Positions 1 through 10,827 of a stretch of DNA of 64,000 bases are shown here, piece by piece. A program made the position numbers and the translations under genes. The notes beneath the pieces were generated by a model, which did no database searches, was not told where the DNA came from, and worked only from the letters and a program-made list of their open reading frames with translations. Position 1 is the stretch's first letter. Each line of letters begins with the position of its first letter. Location: positions 4,822,001 to 4,886,000 of the forward strand of contig NC_087158.1 in assembly GCF_035594125.1 (NCBI RefSeq). Reading direction: 5' to 3'. The stretch comes from Scylla paramamosain (taxonomy: Eukaryota; Arthropoda; Malacostraca; Decapoda; Portunidae).

Positions 1-3000
1 TGTATACGATACGATAGCAGATAGATTGAGCTAAAACCTGATGAACAATGCTGCATCTAGACAACAATTTTCGTTGTGGCTGCATCGAGACAACAATCTC
101 GTTGTGGCTGCATCGAGACAACAATCTTGTTGTGGCTGCATCGAGACAACAATCTCGTTGTGGCAGCATAGAGGTAAGAATCTGGTTATGGCTGCATAGA
201 GGCAACAATCCCGTTGTGACTGCATCGAGCCAACTCCCTCGTTTGTATCGAGGCAACAATGCATCGATGCACCTATAACGAGATGAACAATGCTATATAT
301 AGACAACAGTCTCGTTGTGGCTGCATAGGGTCAACAATCTTGTGGCTATATCGAGGCAGCAATTTCGTTGAGGCTGCATGGAGCCAATCCGATATTTGTG
401 GCTGCATGGAAACAGCTATCTCGTTGTGGCTGCATCGACCCAAACCCTTCCTTGTGGCTGCATCAAGGGAACAATCTCGTTTTGGATGCATCGGGCACAA
501 CCCTCTCGTTGTTGGTGCATTGAAGCAACAATCTCATTGTGATTGCATCGATCCAAACCCTTCGTTGTGGTTGCATCGAGGCAACAATCTCGTTTAGGCC
601 TTATCGAGGCAGCTAGCTCGTTGAGGCTGGATCGAGACAACAATCTCGTTGTGGCTGCATCGATGCAACAATCTCGTTTTGGGGGATTTGAGGCAACGAT
701 CTCGCTGTGGCTGCATCGAGGCAGCAATCGCTCTGGCTACATAGAGGCAACAATCTCGTTTGGCCGCATCGAGCCCAACCACGACGTTGTGGCTACATTG
801 ATCCAACACCCGTGTTGTTACTGAATCGAGGCAACAAACTCGTAGTGGCTGCATCGAGGAAGCAAGCTCGTAGGGACTAAATCGAGGCAACAATCTCGTT
901 GTGGGTTTATCGAGCAAACCCTCTCGTTTTCGCTGCATCGAGGCAACAGTTGTGGCTACATTGAAGCAACAATCTTGTTGTGGCTGTATTGAGCCAACCA
1001 ATTCGTTGTGGCTAAATATAACAACGAGTTTGCTGAATCAAGGCAGCAAGCTCATTGTGGTTGTATCAAGGTTGGAAGGTCGTTGTGACTGGATCTAGCC
1101 AACCCCTTCGTTGTGTCTGCATCGAGCAAACCCACTTATTGTGGCTGCATCGAGGAAGCAAGCTCGTTGTGGCTGCATCGAGGCAACATTCCCGTTTTGA
1201 CTGCATGAAGCCAACTTTTTCGTTGTGGCTACATCGAGGCAACACTCTCGTTGTGGCTGCATCGAGCCAATTCCCTCTTTGTAGCTGCATCGAGGCAACA
1301 ATCTTGTGGTTGCACTGAGACATCGAGGCAACAATCTATTTCTGAATGCATTCAGGGAAAAATCTCGTTGTGGATTCATGGAAACAACACCCGCGTTGTC
1401 GAGGCAACAAACTGAGAAAATCCCTTCGTGGTGGCTGCATCGAGGCAATAATCTTGTTGTGGATTCATCGAGCCAACCTCCTTTTGTTCGCTGCATCGAG
1501 GCTACAATCTCATTGTTACTGCATCGAGGCAACAATCTCATTGGAACTGAATCGAGCCAACATCTTCGTTGTAGCTATGTGGAGGCCACAATCTCATTAT
1601 GGATGCATCCAGGCAGGAAGCTTGTTGTGGCTGAATCAAGCCGTCAAGCTCGTTGTGGCTGCATCGAGGCACCAATCTCATTGTCGATGAATCGAGCCAT
1701 CCCCCTCGATGTGTCTGCTTCGAGACAACACTCTTTTCGCTGTGGCTTTTTCAAGGCGACAATCTCGTTGTGGCTGTATCGAGGTCAGAAAATTAGTTGT
1801 GGCTTCATCGAGCCAATCCCTTCTTTATAGCTGAATTGAGGCAATAGTCTTGTTGTGGTGTATCGAGGAAGAAGGCCCGTTGTGGCTGGATAGAGGAAGC
1901 AAAATCGTTGTGGCTGGATGGAGGAAGCAAGCTAGGTGTGGCTGAATTGATACATAGATCTCGTTATTGCTGCATCTAGCCAACTCCTCGTTGTGGGTGC
2001 ATCGAACACGTTGTGACTACATAAAGCCAAATATCTCGATGTTACAACATCGAGGCAACAATCTTGTTGCAGTATCGAAGCATTAATCTCTTTTTTTTCT
2101 GCATTGAGGCACTAATCTCATTTTGTCTGTATCGAGGCAACAATATCGTTATTGCTGCATGAAGGAAACCCTCTAGTTGTGGCTGCATTGAGGGAACAAT
2201 CTTGTTGAGTTGCATCGAGCCAACACCCTTCTTGTTACTACATTGAGGATTAAACCTTGTTGTGGCTGCATCGAGTCAACAATCTCGTTGTAGCAGCATA
2301 CGAGGCAACAATCTTGTTGTGTCTGCACTTAGGCACCAATCTTGTTGTGGCTGCATCGAGGCAAAAATTTCATTATGTCTACATCGAGGGAACCCCATGG
2401 CTGTGGCTGTATCGAGATAACAATTTCGCTGTGCCTAAATTGAGCCAACCCCGTTGTTGTGGCTGAATCGAGGCAACAAACTCGTTGTGGCTGCATCGAT
2501 GCAGCAAGTTCGTTGTGGCTGCATTGAGGAAACAAGCTCGTTTTGGCTGCATCGAGGAATCAATCTCGTTGTAGCTGCATAGAGGCAATAATCTCTGTTG
2601 TGGCTGCATCGAGGCAACAATCTCGTTGTGGCTGCACCAGGGCAATAATCTCGCTGTGACTACATCGAGGCAATAATCTCGTTATGGTTGCATCGAGGCA
2701 CACATTCGTTGTGGCTCCATCAATTCAACAATCTCGTCGTGGCTGCATTGATCAAACCCCTTCTTTGTGGCACCTTCAAGGCAACAATCGATGTGGCTGC
2801 ACCGAGAAACCGTTTTGGCTTCAATGTTGTGTTGTGTTTGCATGGAGCCAACTCCTTCGTTTTGGTTACATCGAGTCAACGAACTCTATGGAGGCTCTAT
2901 GGAGGCAGGAAGCATCAAGGAAATAATCTCTTTGTGGCTGTATAGAGTCAGCCCCGTTGTAGTGGCTGTATCGAGGTAACAATGCCGTTTTGGAAGCATC

Positions 3001-6000
3001 AAGGCAGCAAGCTCGTTGTGGCTGCTTCGAGGCAACAATCTTGTTGTGGCTGCATCAAGCCAACCTTCTCGTTGTGGCTGCATCGAGGCAACAATTTTGT
3101 TTTAGATGCATCAAGGCACCAATCTCGTTACGGCTACATCGAGGCAACAATATCGTTGTGGCTACATCGAGGCACCAACCTCGTTGTAGCTGCATCGAAG
3201 CACCAATCTCGTTGTGGGTACATTAAGGCAGCAAGCTCGTTGTGTCTGCATCAAGGGAATTATCTCATTTAGGCTTCAACGAGCCAACAACTTCCTTGTG
3301 GCTAGAACGAGGCAAGAATTTGTGGCTGGAATGTGGCAACAATGTCTTTGAGGCTGTGATTGCATCAAGCCAATTTGTTCATTGTGGTTATATCGAGGCA
3401 AAAATATCGTTGGGTTTTCAACGAGATAGCAGGCTCGTTGTGGCTGCATCGAGGCAACAATGTCGTAGTGTCTGCATTGAGCCAGAATCCTTCGTCTCTT
3501 TGTAGCTTCATCGAGTCAGAACGCTCGATGTGGCTGCATGAAGGGCCAGAATCTCGTTATGACTGTATCGAGCGAATCTCTTCGTTGTGGCTGCATCGAG
3601 GCAATAATCTCGTTTTGACTGCATGGAGACAGCAATCTCGATGTGACTACATTGAGGCAAAAAATCTCGTTGTGGGTGCATCGAGCCAACACCTTCGTTG
3701 TGGCTACATGGCAACAATCTCGTTGTGGCTGCATCGAGGCAGCATTTCGTTGCGGATGCTTGTAGGCAACAATCTTGTTGAGCTCCTTCGAGCCAACACC
3801 CTTGTTGTTGCTGCATCGAGGCGCAAACCTCTTTGTGGCTGCATCTAGGCAACAGTCTCGTTGTGGCTGGATTGAGGAAACATTCTCGTTGTGGCTGAAT
3901 TGAGGCAACAGTGTCGTTGTAGCTAACCCCCCTCGTTGAGGCACCATCGAAGGAACAACATCAAAGAAACCTCCTCGTTGTAGCTGCTTCGAGGCAACAA
4001 TATTGTTTTGGCTGCATCGAAGCAACAATCTTGTTGTGGCTGCATTTATGCACCAATCTTGATGTAGCAGCATCTTGATGTGGCAGCATCGAGGTAACAA
4101 TATCGTTGTGGTCACACGTGACGTTGTGACCACCTCGTTTTCGCTACATCGAGGAAAGAATCTAATTGTGGGTTCATTGAAGGAACAATCTCGTTGTAGC
4201 TGTATTGAGCCAACCTCTTCGTTGTGAGTAAATGGAGATAACAATCGAGGTAACAACGACCTTGCTGCATCGAGGCAGCTCGTGATTGCATCGAGGCTGC
4301 AAGATCGTTGCATCGAGCCAACCCTCTCGTTGTGGTTGTATCGAGGTAACAATGCATGGAGACAAATTCTTCGTTCTGGATGCATCGATGCATTAATCTC
4401 ATTATGGCTGCATGGAGAAAGCCCACTCGTTGAGGCTGCATCGAGGAAGCAAGCTCGTTGTGACTGCATCGAGGCAAGAATCTCGTTGTGGCGGCATAGA
4501 GCCGACCCCCTCATTATGGCTGCATCGAGACAACAATCTCGTTGTGGCTGCATGAAACCAACTTTTTCGTTGTGACTACATCGAGGCAACAATATCGTTG
4601 TGGTTGCATCGAGACAGCAAACTCTTTGTGACTGCATCGAGGTAACATTCTCGTTGTGGCTGCATCGATCCATCTTCCTTCTTGTAGCTGTGTCTAGACA
4701 ACAATCTCGTTGTGGCTGCATAGATGCAACAATCTCGTTGTGGCTATATCGAGGCAGCAATCTCGTTGCGGCTGCATCGAGTCAACAATCTCGTTGAGGC
4801 TGCATGGAACCAATCCGATATTTGTGGCGGCATCGAAGTAACAGTCTCATTGTGACTGCACCGACCCAGCCCCTTCGTTGTGGCTGCATCGAGGCAAGGA
4901 AACAGGAAGCTCGTTGTGTCTCAATCGAGACAGCAATTTCGTGGCTCCATCGAAGGAAAAATATTTGTTGTGGCCGCATCGATCCAACGACCGCAGTCAC
5001 AACGATCTTATGATTGCATCGAACAACGCTCTCGTTGTGGTTGCTCCCTCTTTTTAGCTGCATCGAGGCAACAATCTTGTGGTTGCATTGAGGCATGAAC
5101 CTCGTTTTCGCAGCATCCAGTCAACAATCTCGTTTTGTCTGCATCAAGCCAACAATCTCCGTGTGGCTGCATTTAGACAGCAATCTCGTTGTAGCTGCAT
5201 CAAGGCAACATTCTCGTTATGGCTGCATCGAGGCAACCCCCTCGTTGTGGCTGCATCGAGGCAACACTCTCATTGTGGTTGAATTTATCCAGCAATCTCG
5301 TTGTGGCTGCATCTAGGGAACAGTGTCGTTATGGCTGCATCGAGGCAACCCTCCCTATTTCTGGCTTGTTGTTGCTGCATCGGGGGAAAATATATTTGGC
5401 TTGATGCATCTACAATGAGATTGAGCTACAACGAGATGAACAATGCTGCATCTAGCCAACAATCTCGTTGTGACTGCATCGAGACAACAATCTCCTTGTG
5501 GCTCTATCTCGTTGTGGCTGCATGGAGTTCTTGTATAATTTGCATCGAGTCAACAATCTAGTTGTGGCTACATTGAGGCATGAACTTCGTTGTAGTAGTA
5601 TCCAGGCAATAACATCGTTTTGGCTGCATGGAAGCAACAATCTCTTTGTGACTGCATTTAGACAACAATCTCGTTGTGGCTGCATTAAGGCAACAATCTC
5701 GTTGAGGCTGCATGAAGGCAAAAATCCCCTCGTTGTAGTTGCATCGAAGCAACAATCTCGATCTTGTTGCATCGAGCCAAACCCCTCGTTGAGGCTGTAT
5801 CGGGGCAACAATCTCTTTGTATCGAGCCAACCTCTTCGTTGTGGTTTTATCGAGGCAACAATCTCTTTGTGGCTGTATCGAGGCAGCAAGATCGTTGTGG
5901 CTGCATCTAGTGAACAATCTCGTTTTGGCTGTATCTTTTTGGCTGCATTTTTGCAGAAATCTCGTTTTGGGTGCATCGAGGCAACTTTCTCGTTATGGCT

Positions 6001-6490
6001 GCAACATTATCGTTTTGGCTGTGTCGTTCCAACCACCTCGTTGTGACTACATCGTGGCTGCATTTTCTTTATGTCTGGTTCGTGGCAACAATCTATTTGT
6101 GGCTGCATCATACCAACCCATTCGTTGTATATGCATCGATGCAACAATCTCGTTCTGGCTGTATCGAGTCAGAAAGCTCGGTGTGACTGTCAAGGCAACA
6201 TTCATTTTGCTGATCCACGGAACCAACACCCTCGATGTGGCTGCATCGAGACAACAATCTCGTTGTGACAGTCACTTTCAGCCAGTCCCATAATTGTGGC
6301 TTCATTAAGGCAACAATATAGTTGTGGACCCATCAAGGTAACAAGCTCGTTTTTGCTGCGTAGAGGTAACAATCTTCTGGTTGCATCGAGCCAACACATT
6401 CGTTGTGGCTGAATCGAGGTAGCAAGCTCGTTGTGGTTGGATCGTGGCCACAATGTCGTTGTGGATGCATCGAGCCAATCCCTTCGAGCC
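1..6490 (+). repeat. 28-bp minisatellite array (first block)
   Basis: A tandem array with a 28-bp period; for example, successive units start at 73 and 101. About 230 diverged units run in one direction. Each unit has a conserved 17-bp half (GTTGTGGCTGCATCGAG) and an 11-bp variable half. Three classes of variable half recur: GCAACAATCTC, CCAACCCCTTC and GCAGCAAGCTC. Because 28 is not a multiple of 3 and the consensus has no stop triplet at any offset on either strand, the array produces long spurious ORFs everywhere, up to 414 codons on the minus strand at 3516-4760. I do not regard these as genes: there is no unique sequence, no frame preference, and frameshifting indels are frequent. The same family returns at 24110-33587. 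Function unknown. Confidence 0.95.
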
Positions 6491-6735
<245 letters not shown>

Positions 6736-6898
6736 TGAAAGCATCCAACAACAACATTAACAAAAAGGAGGAGGCAGTAGACACCTGCCGAAACGATAAT
6801 TACTCCCAGTGAGGTCTAAAGACAACTCTCTTCCTCCTCACAAAACTACAAGCACCTAATAACACACACACCCTTCACCCAAAAATTTTAAAATCATC
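6736..6898 (+). other. LINE-1 5' leader
   Basis: About 160 bases precede the endonuclease ATG. They are purine- then CA-rich, with a small potential hairpin (GGCAG ... CTGCC) near 6772-6790. It could hold the internal promoter expected of a LINE, but I see no recognisable promoter element and no hammerhead core. The 5' boundary was set where satellite landmarks stop. Confidence 0.45.
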
Positions 6899-7777
6899 AT
6901 GGCGACTCCTACACCAGCCTCGGAGTCCCCATCTGGGGAGGGGACCATAAATGTCCCCAGGTCGGACTGCCTTTCTGTCGACGACCCTAAGTGTCTTGAC
7001 ACCCCCCTCAACTTTTTCTTCATTAACTTCTGCAACATTCGTGGTCTAAGATCTAATTTTCAATCTGTAGAACACCACCTCTCCTCTTCTAAACCTCATC
7101 TTCTTTTCCTCACTGAAACTCAGGTGTCTGAGGCAACTGACAGTAGCCCCTTTTCTGTTCCCTCCTACTTTCTCTATCCTCATTTTCGATCCAAAGCTGG
7201 ATGCTGCGTTTATGGGCGCAATGACTTAACCTGCTCTCGTACCCACCCTCTTGAATCTTCCGAGTTTTCCACCATCTGTCTACGACTACAGAGTCACTCT
7301 CATACTAAATTTATCTGTGCTGTATACCTCTCTCCTAACTCCTCTGACTATAAGAAATTCTTTGACTACTTAACTTCCAAAATGGAGCACATTCTGACCC
7401 TCTTCCCTTTTGCAGAGATCTCCATTCTTGGAGACTTCAATGTTCACCACCAGCTTTGGCTTTCCTCTCCCTTAACTGACCATCCTGGTGAACTAGCCTA
7501 CAACTTTGCTATCCTCCATGACCTAGAGCAATTGGTGCAACACCCTACTCGTATTCCTGACCGTCTTGGAGATACGCCCAACATTCTTGACCTTATCCTG
7601 ACCTCTAATCCTTCTGCTTATGCTGTCACCCTTTCTTCTCCGTTGGGCTCCTCCGATCACAATCTCATATCTTTATCTTGTCCTATCACTCCAATCCCTT
7701 CTCAGGATCCCCCTAAGCGAAGGTGCCTCTGGCGTTTTGCCTCTGCTAGTTGGGGGGACCTGAGGAGGTTTTGCTGA
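6899..7777 (+). pseudogene. LINE-1 endonuclease domain (EEP/APE type)
   Basis: The 292-residue frame starts at an ATG that closely follows the leader. The exonuclease-endonuclease-phosphatase signature is visible: LTETQ at residues 71-75 (metal-binding Glu), ILGDFN at 176-181, and SSDHN at 241-245 (catalytic Asp-His). In APE-type LINEs this domain nicks the target DNA to prime reverse transcription. The first ~35 residues are Ser/Pro-rich and unrecognised. The frame ends at a stop just after RRFC. A 1-base loss near 7771 separates it from the reverse transcriptase, which continues in another frame. The minus-strand copy near 22570 keeps the uninterrupted linker, supporting a frameshift rather than a natural end. 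The endonuclease domain itself looks intact. Confidence 0.9.
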
Positions 7778-9081
7778 TTTTCCTTGGAATGACTACTGCT
7801 TCCGTGTCAGAGACCCGTCTTTGTGTGCTGAGCGCATAACAGAGGTGATAGTGTCTGGCATGGAGGCGTACATTCCTCACTCTTTTTATCGTCCTAAACC
7901 TTCTAAACCTTGGTTTAACACAGCTTGTTCTCGTGCTATACATGATAGAGAGGTGGCCCACAAAAGGTACTTAAGCCTTCCATCACCAGAATCTCATGCA
8001 CTTTATATTTCTGCCCGGAACCATGCCAAGTCTGTTCTCCAACTAGCCAAAAACTCCTTCATTAACAGAAAATGTCAAAACCTTTCAAGATCTAACTCCC
8101 CTCGTGATTTCTGGCATCTAGCCAAAAATATTTCCAATAACTTTGCTTCTTCTTCTTTCCCTCCTCTACTTCAACCAGATGGCACCACTGCTATCACACC
8201 TATTTCTAAAGCTGAACTCTTTGCTCAAACCTTTGCAAAAAACGCTACCTTGGACGATTCTGGGCTTGTTCCTCCCTCTCCTCCACCCTCTGACTACTTC
8301 ATGCCACCTATTAAAATTCTTCGCAATGATGTTTTCCATGCCCTCGTTGGCCTAAACCCTCGGAAGGCTTATGGACCTGATGGGGTCCCTCCTATTGTTC
8401 TCCGAAACTGTGCCTCCGTGCTTGCACCTTGCCTAGTTAAACTCTTTCAGCTCTGTCTGTCAACATCTACCTTTCCTTCTTGCTGGAAGTTTGCCTACAT
8501 TCAACCTGTTCCTAAAAAGGGTGACTGTTCTAATCCCTCAAACTACCGTCCTATTGCTTTAATTTCCTGCTTATCTAAAGTTTTTGAATCTATCCTCAAC
8601 AGGAAGATTCTTAAACATCTATCACTTCACAACCTTCTATCTGATCGCCAGTATGGGTTCCGTCAAGGCCGCTCTACTGGTAATCTTCTGTCTTTCCTTA
8701 CTGAGTCTTGGTCATCCTCTTTTAGAGATTTTGGTGAAACTTTTGCTGTTGCCTTGGACATATCAAAAGCCTTTGATAGAGTCTGGCACAAAGCTTTGAT
8801 TTCCAAACTACCCTTCTACGGTTTCTATCCTTCTCTCTGTAACTTCATCTCAAGTTTCCTTTCTGACCGTTCTATTGCTGCTGTGGTAGACGGTCACTGT
8901 TCTTCTCCTAAATCTATTAACAGTGGTGTTCCTCAGGGTTCTGTCCTGTCAACCACTCTCTTCTAATTATTCATTAATGATCTTCTAAACCAAACTTCTT
9001 GTCCTATCCAGTCCTACGCTCATGATACCACCCTGCACTTTTCCACGTCTTTTCATAGACGTCTTCACCCTAAAAAAAGGT
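7773..9081 (+). pseudogene. LINE-1 reverse transcriptase, core domain, broken
   Basis: The frame continues the endonuclease reading after the frameshift. Open reading from Met at 7821 gives 381 residues. RT motifs in order, numbered from that Met: GPDGVP near 185-190, the PVPKKGD block at 220-226, NYRPIALIS at 231-239, QYGFRQGRST at 267-276, motif A ALDISKAFDR at 301-310, and motif B SGVPQGSVLS at 368-377. A TAA at 8964-8966 interrupts the segment after motif B. Past it, in the same frame, motif C reads YAHD (9015-9026) instead of YADD, so a catalytic metal-binding Asp is gone. Downstream sequence is scrambled relative to the minus-strand copy. As an enzyme it would be inactive. Confidence 0.9.
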
Positions 9082-9157
9082 AAACATATCACTCAGGGAA
9101 GCCACATAACGCCAGACTTCTGATCTTTCTAAAATTTCTGATTGGGGGAGAGCAAAC

Positions 9158-9857
9158 TTGGTATTGTTCAATGCCTCAAAAACTCAATTCCTCCATCTAT
9201 CAACTCGACACAACCTTCCAGACAACTATCCCCTCTTCTTCAATGACACTCAACTGTCCCCCTCTTCTACACTGAACATCCTCTGTCTGTCCTTTACTTA
9301 TAATCTGAACTGGAAACTTCACATCTCATCTCTAGCTAAAACAGCTTCTATGAAGTTAGGTGTTCTGAGACGTCTTCGCCAGTTTTTCTCACCTCCCCAG
9401 CTGCTAACTCTGTACAAGGGCCTTATCCGTCCATGTATGGAGTATGCTTCACATGTCTGGGGGGGTTCCACTCATACTGCTCTTCTAGACAGGGTGGAAT
9501 CAAAAGCTTTTCGTCTCATCAACTCCTCTCCTCTAACTGACTGTCTCCAGCCTCTCATTCACCGCCGCAATGTTGCATATCTAGCTGTCTTCTACCGCTA
9601 TTTTCATGCTAACTGCTCTTCTGATCTTGCTAACTGCATGCCTCCCCTCCTTCCGGCCTCGCTGCACAAGACTTTCTTCTTTCTCTCACCCCTATTCTGT
9701 CCACCTCTCTAACGCAAGAGTTAACCAGTATTCTCAATCATTCATCACTTTCTCTGGTAAACTCTGGAACTCCCTGCCTGCTTCTGTATTTCCACCTTCC
9801 TACGACTTGAATTCCTTCAAGAGGGAGGTTTCAAGACACTTATCCACCAATTTTTGA
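9158..9857 (+). pseudogene. LINE-1 reverse transcriptase thumb and C-terminal region, frameshifted
   Basis: It starts in the post-catalytic region with NASKTQ (motif D-like), then the conserved GVLRRLRQFF, YKGLIRPCMEYASHVWGGS and LLDRVESKAFRLI blocks typical of the C-terminal part of this LINE's RT protein. One frame is open from 9158 to 9712. A frameshift near 9660 moves the end of the protein (GKLWNSLPASVFPPSYDLNSFKREVSRHL) into the frame closing at 9857. The Met at 9158 is only the first ATG after the damage, not a real start. This 3' part is also what survives in the truncated copies elsewhere in the window. Confidence 0.88.
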
Positions 9858-10721
9858 CCACTGCTTTGACCCTTTTATAGGACTGGCATTTCAGTGGGCA
9901 TTTTTTTTATTAGATTTTTGTTGTCCTTGGCCAGTATCCTTCCTACATAAAAAAAAAAAACATCTCTTTTCCATTTCTGGGGGGTAAGTTATGTACTAAA
10001 ACTCTAAGTTGTATGCAAAACATACATTATGAAAAAAAAAACAGAATTACATTAATAAAAAAATAAGTATTTTGGGTGTTTTTTTGCTCCTTACGTAGAA
10101 AAACGCCAAAATACATAAAAATCACCCTCTATAGGGAAACGAAAAAAAAAAAAACTATAAGAAACGTGTTTTTTAAGCTTTTTAGGTATCAAAACGAAAA
10201 ACAAAAGAAAAACATGAGTAGCATTTTATATAGAGAAAGAGAACATTTTTAAAAACGTGTACTTTCAATGTGTTCATATTGTTAGGTACCAAAATGCAAA
10301 AATCAATGCAAAACACCCAATGGTAACGAAATGACAATACCAGAAACGTATCTTTTGAGTGTTTTCTGAGCGTGTTAGGCACCAAAACCCTAATACATTA
10401 CGAGAAACGTAATGAGTGTTTTTAAAGATTCTTAGACACCAAAACACTAAAATACCATTCTATAAACAGAAACAGAACATTACCAAAAAGTGTAATTTGA
10501 GGCTGTTCTACATTGCAAAGATTGCATTCTACATTCCAACACGCCAAATTACATACAAAACCCTTTATATAGTGAAACGAAACGACATTACAAGACTCTT
10601 CAGTGTTTTTTGTCCATGTTAGGCACCAAAAACGCGAAAATGCATAGAAAGCACCCTAAATGGGAAAAGGAAACATTACTATAAACGTGACTTTTGAGTG
10701 TTTTTGAGTTACTTAAGTACC

Positions 10722-10827
<106 letters not shown>

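Larger units (their letters stand above)
6736..9960 (+). mobile_element. LINE-1: near full-length, inactivated APE-type non-LTR retrotransposon
   Basis: Seen: a short 5' leader, an endonuclease domain, a reverse transcriptase, a conserved C-terminal region, a short 3' UTR with a TTGGCCAGTATCCTTCCTACAT end, and a poly(A) run (9949-9960). This is the order of an APE-type LINE of the Jockey/I/CR1 group; I cannot fix the clade from the sequence alone. No separate nucleic-acid-binding ORF1 is visible upstream. The copy is dead. There is a frameshift near 7771, a stop at 8964-8966, a catalytic Asp-to-His change at 9021-9023, scrambled sequence near 9070-9110 and a frameshift near 9660. The same family supplies the stumps at 16256-16480 and in every macrosatellite unit, and the rearranged minus-strand copy at 19941-22597. 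No clear target-site duplication was found. The 5' limit is approximate. Confidence 0.9.

Noticed and set aside
3516..4760. 414-codon ORF on the minus strand with 28-residue Cys/His-containing repeats, a possible repeat protein
   Set aside because: A 28-bp tandem repeat needs only 28 stop-free triplets per strand. For random sequence that happens in about a quarter of cases per strand and ~7% for both strands. Units carry frameshifting indels and all frames are open, so there is no sign of coding selection.
1..6490. CRISPR-like array (28-bp repeats)
   Set aside because: Repeats are contiguous with no unique spacers, and the context is a eukaryotic genome with LINEs.
6736..6898. Hammerhead ribozyme in the LINE-1 5' leader (a CGAAAC motif is present)
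   Set aside because: No CTGANGA core is found nearby, and no consistent three-stem fold could be drawn.
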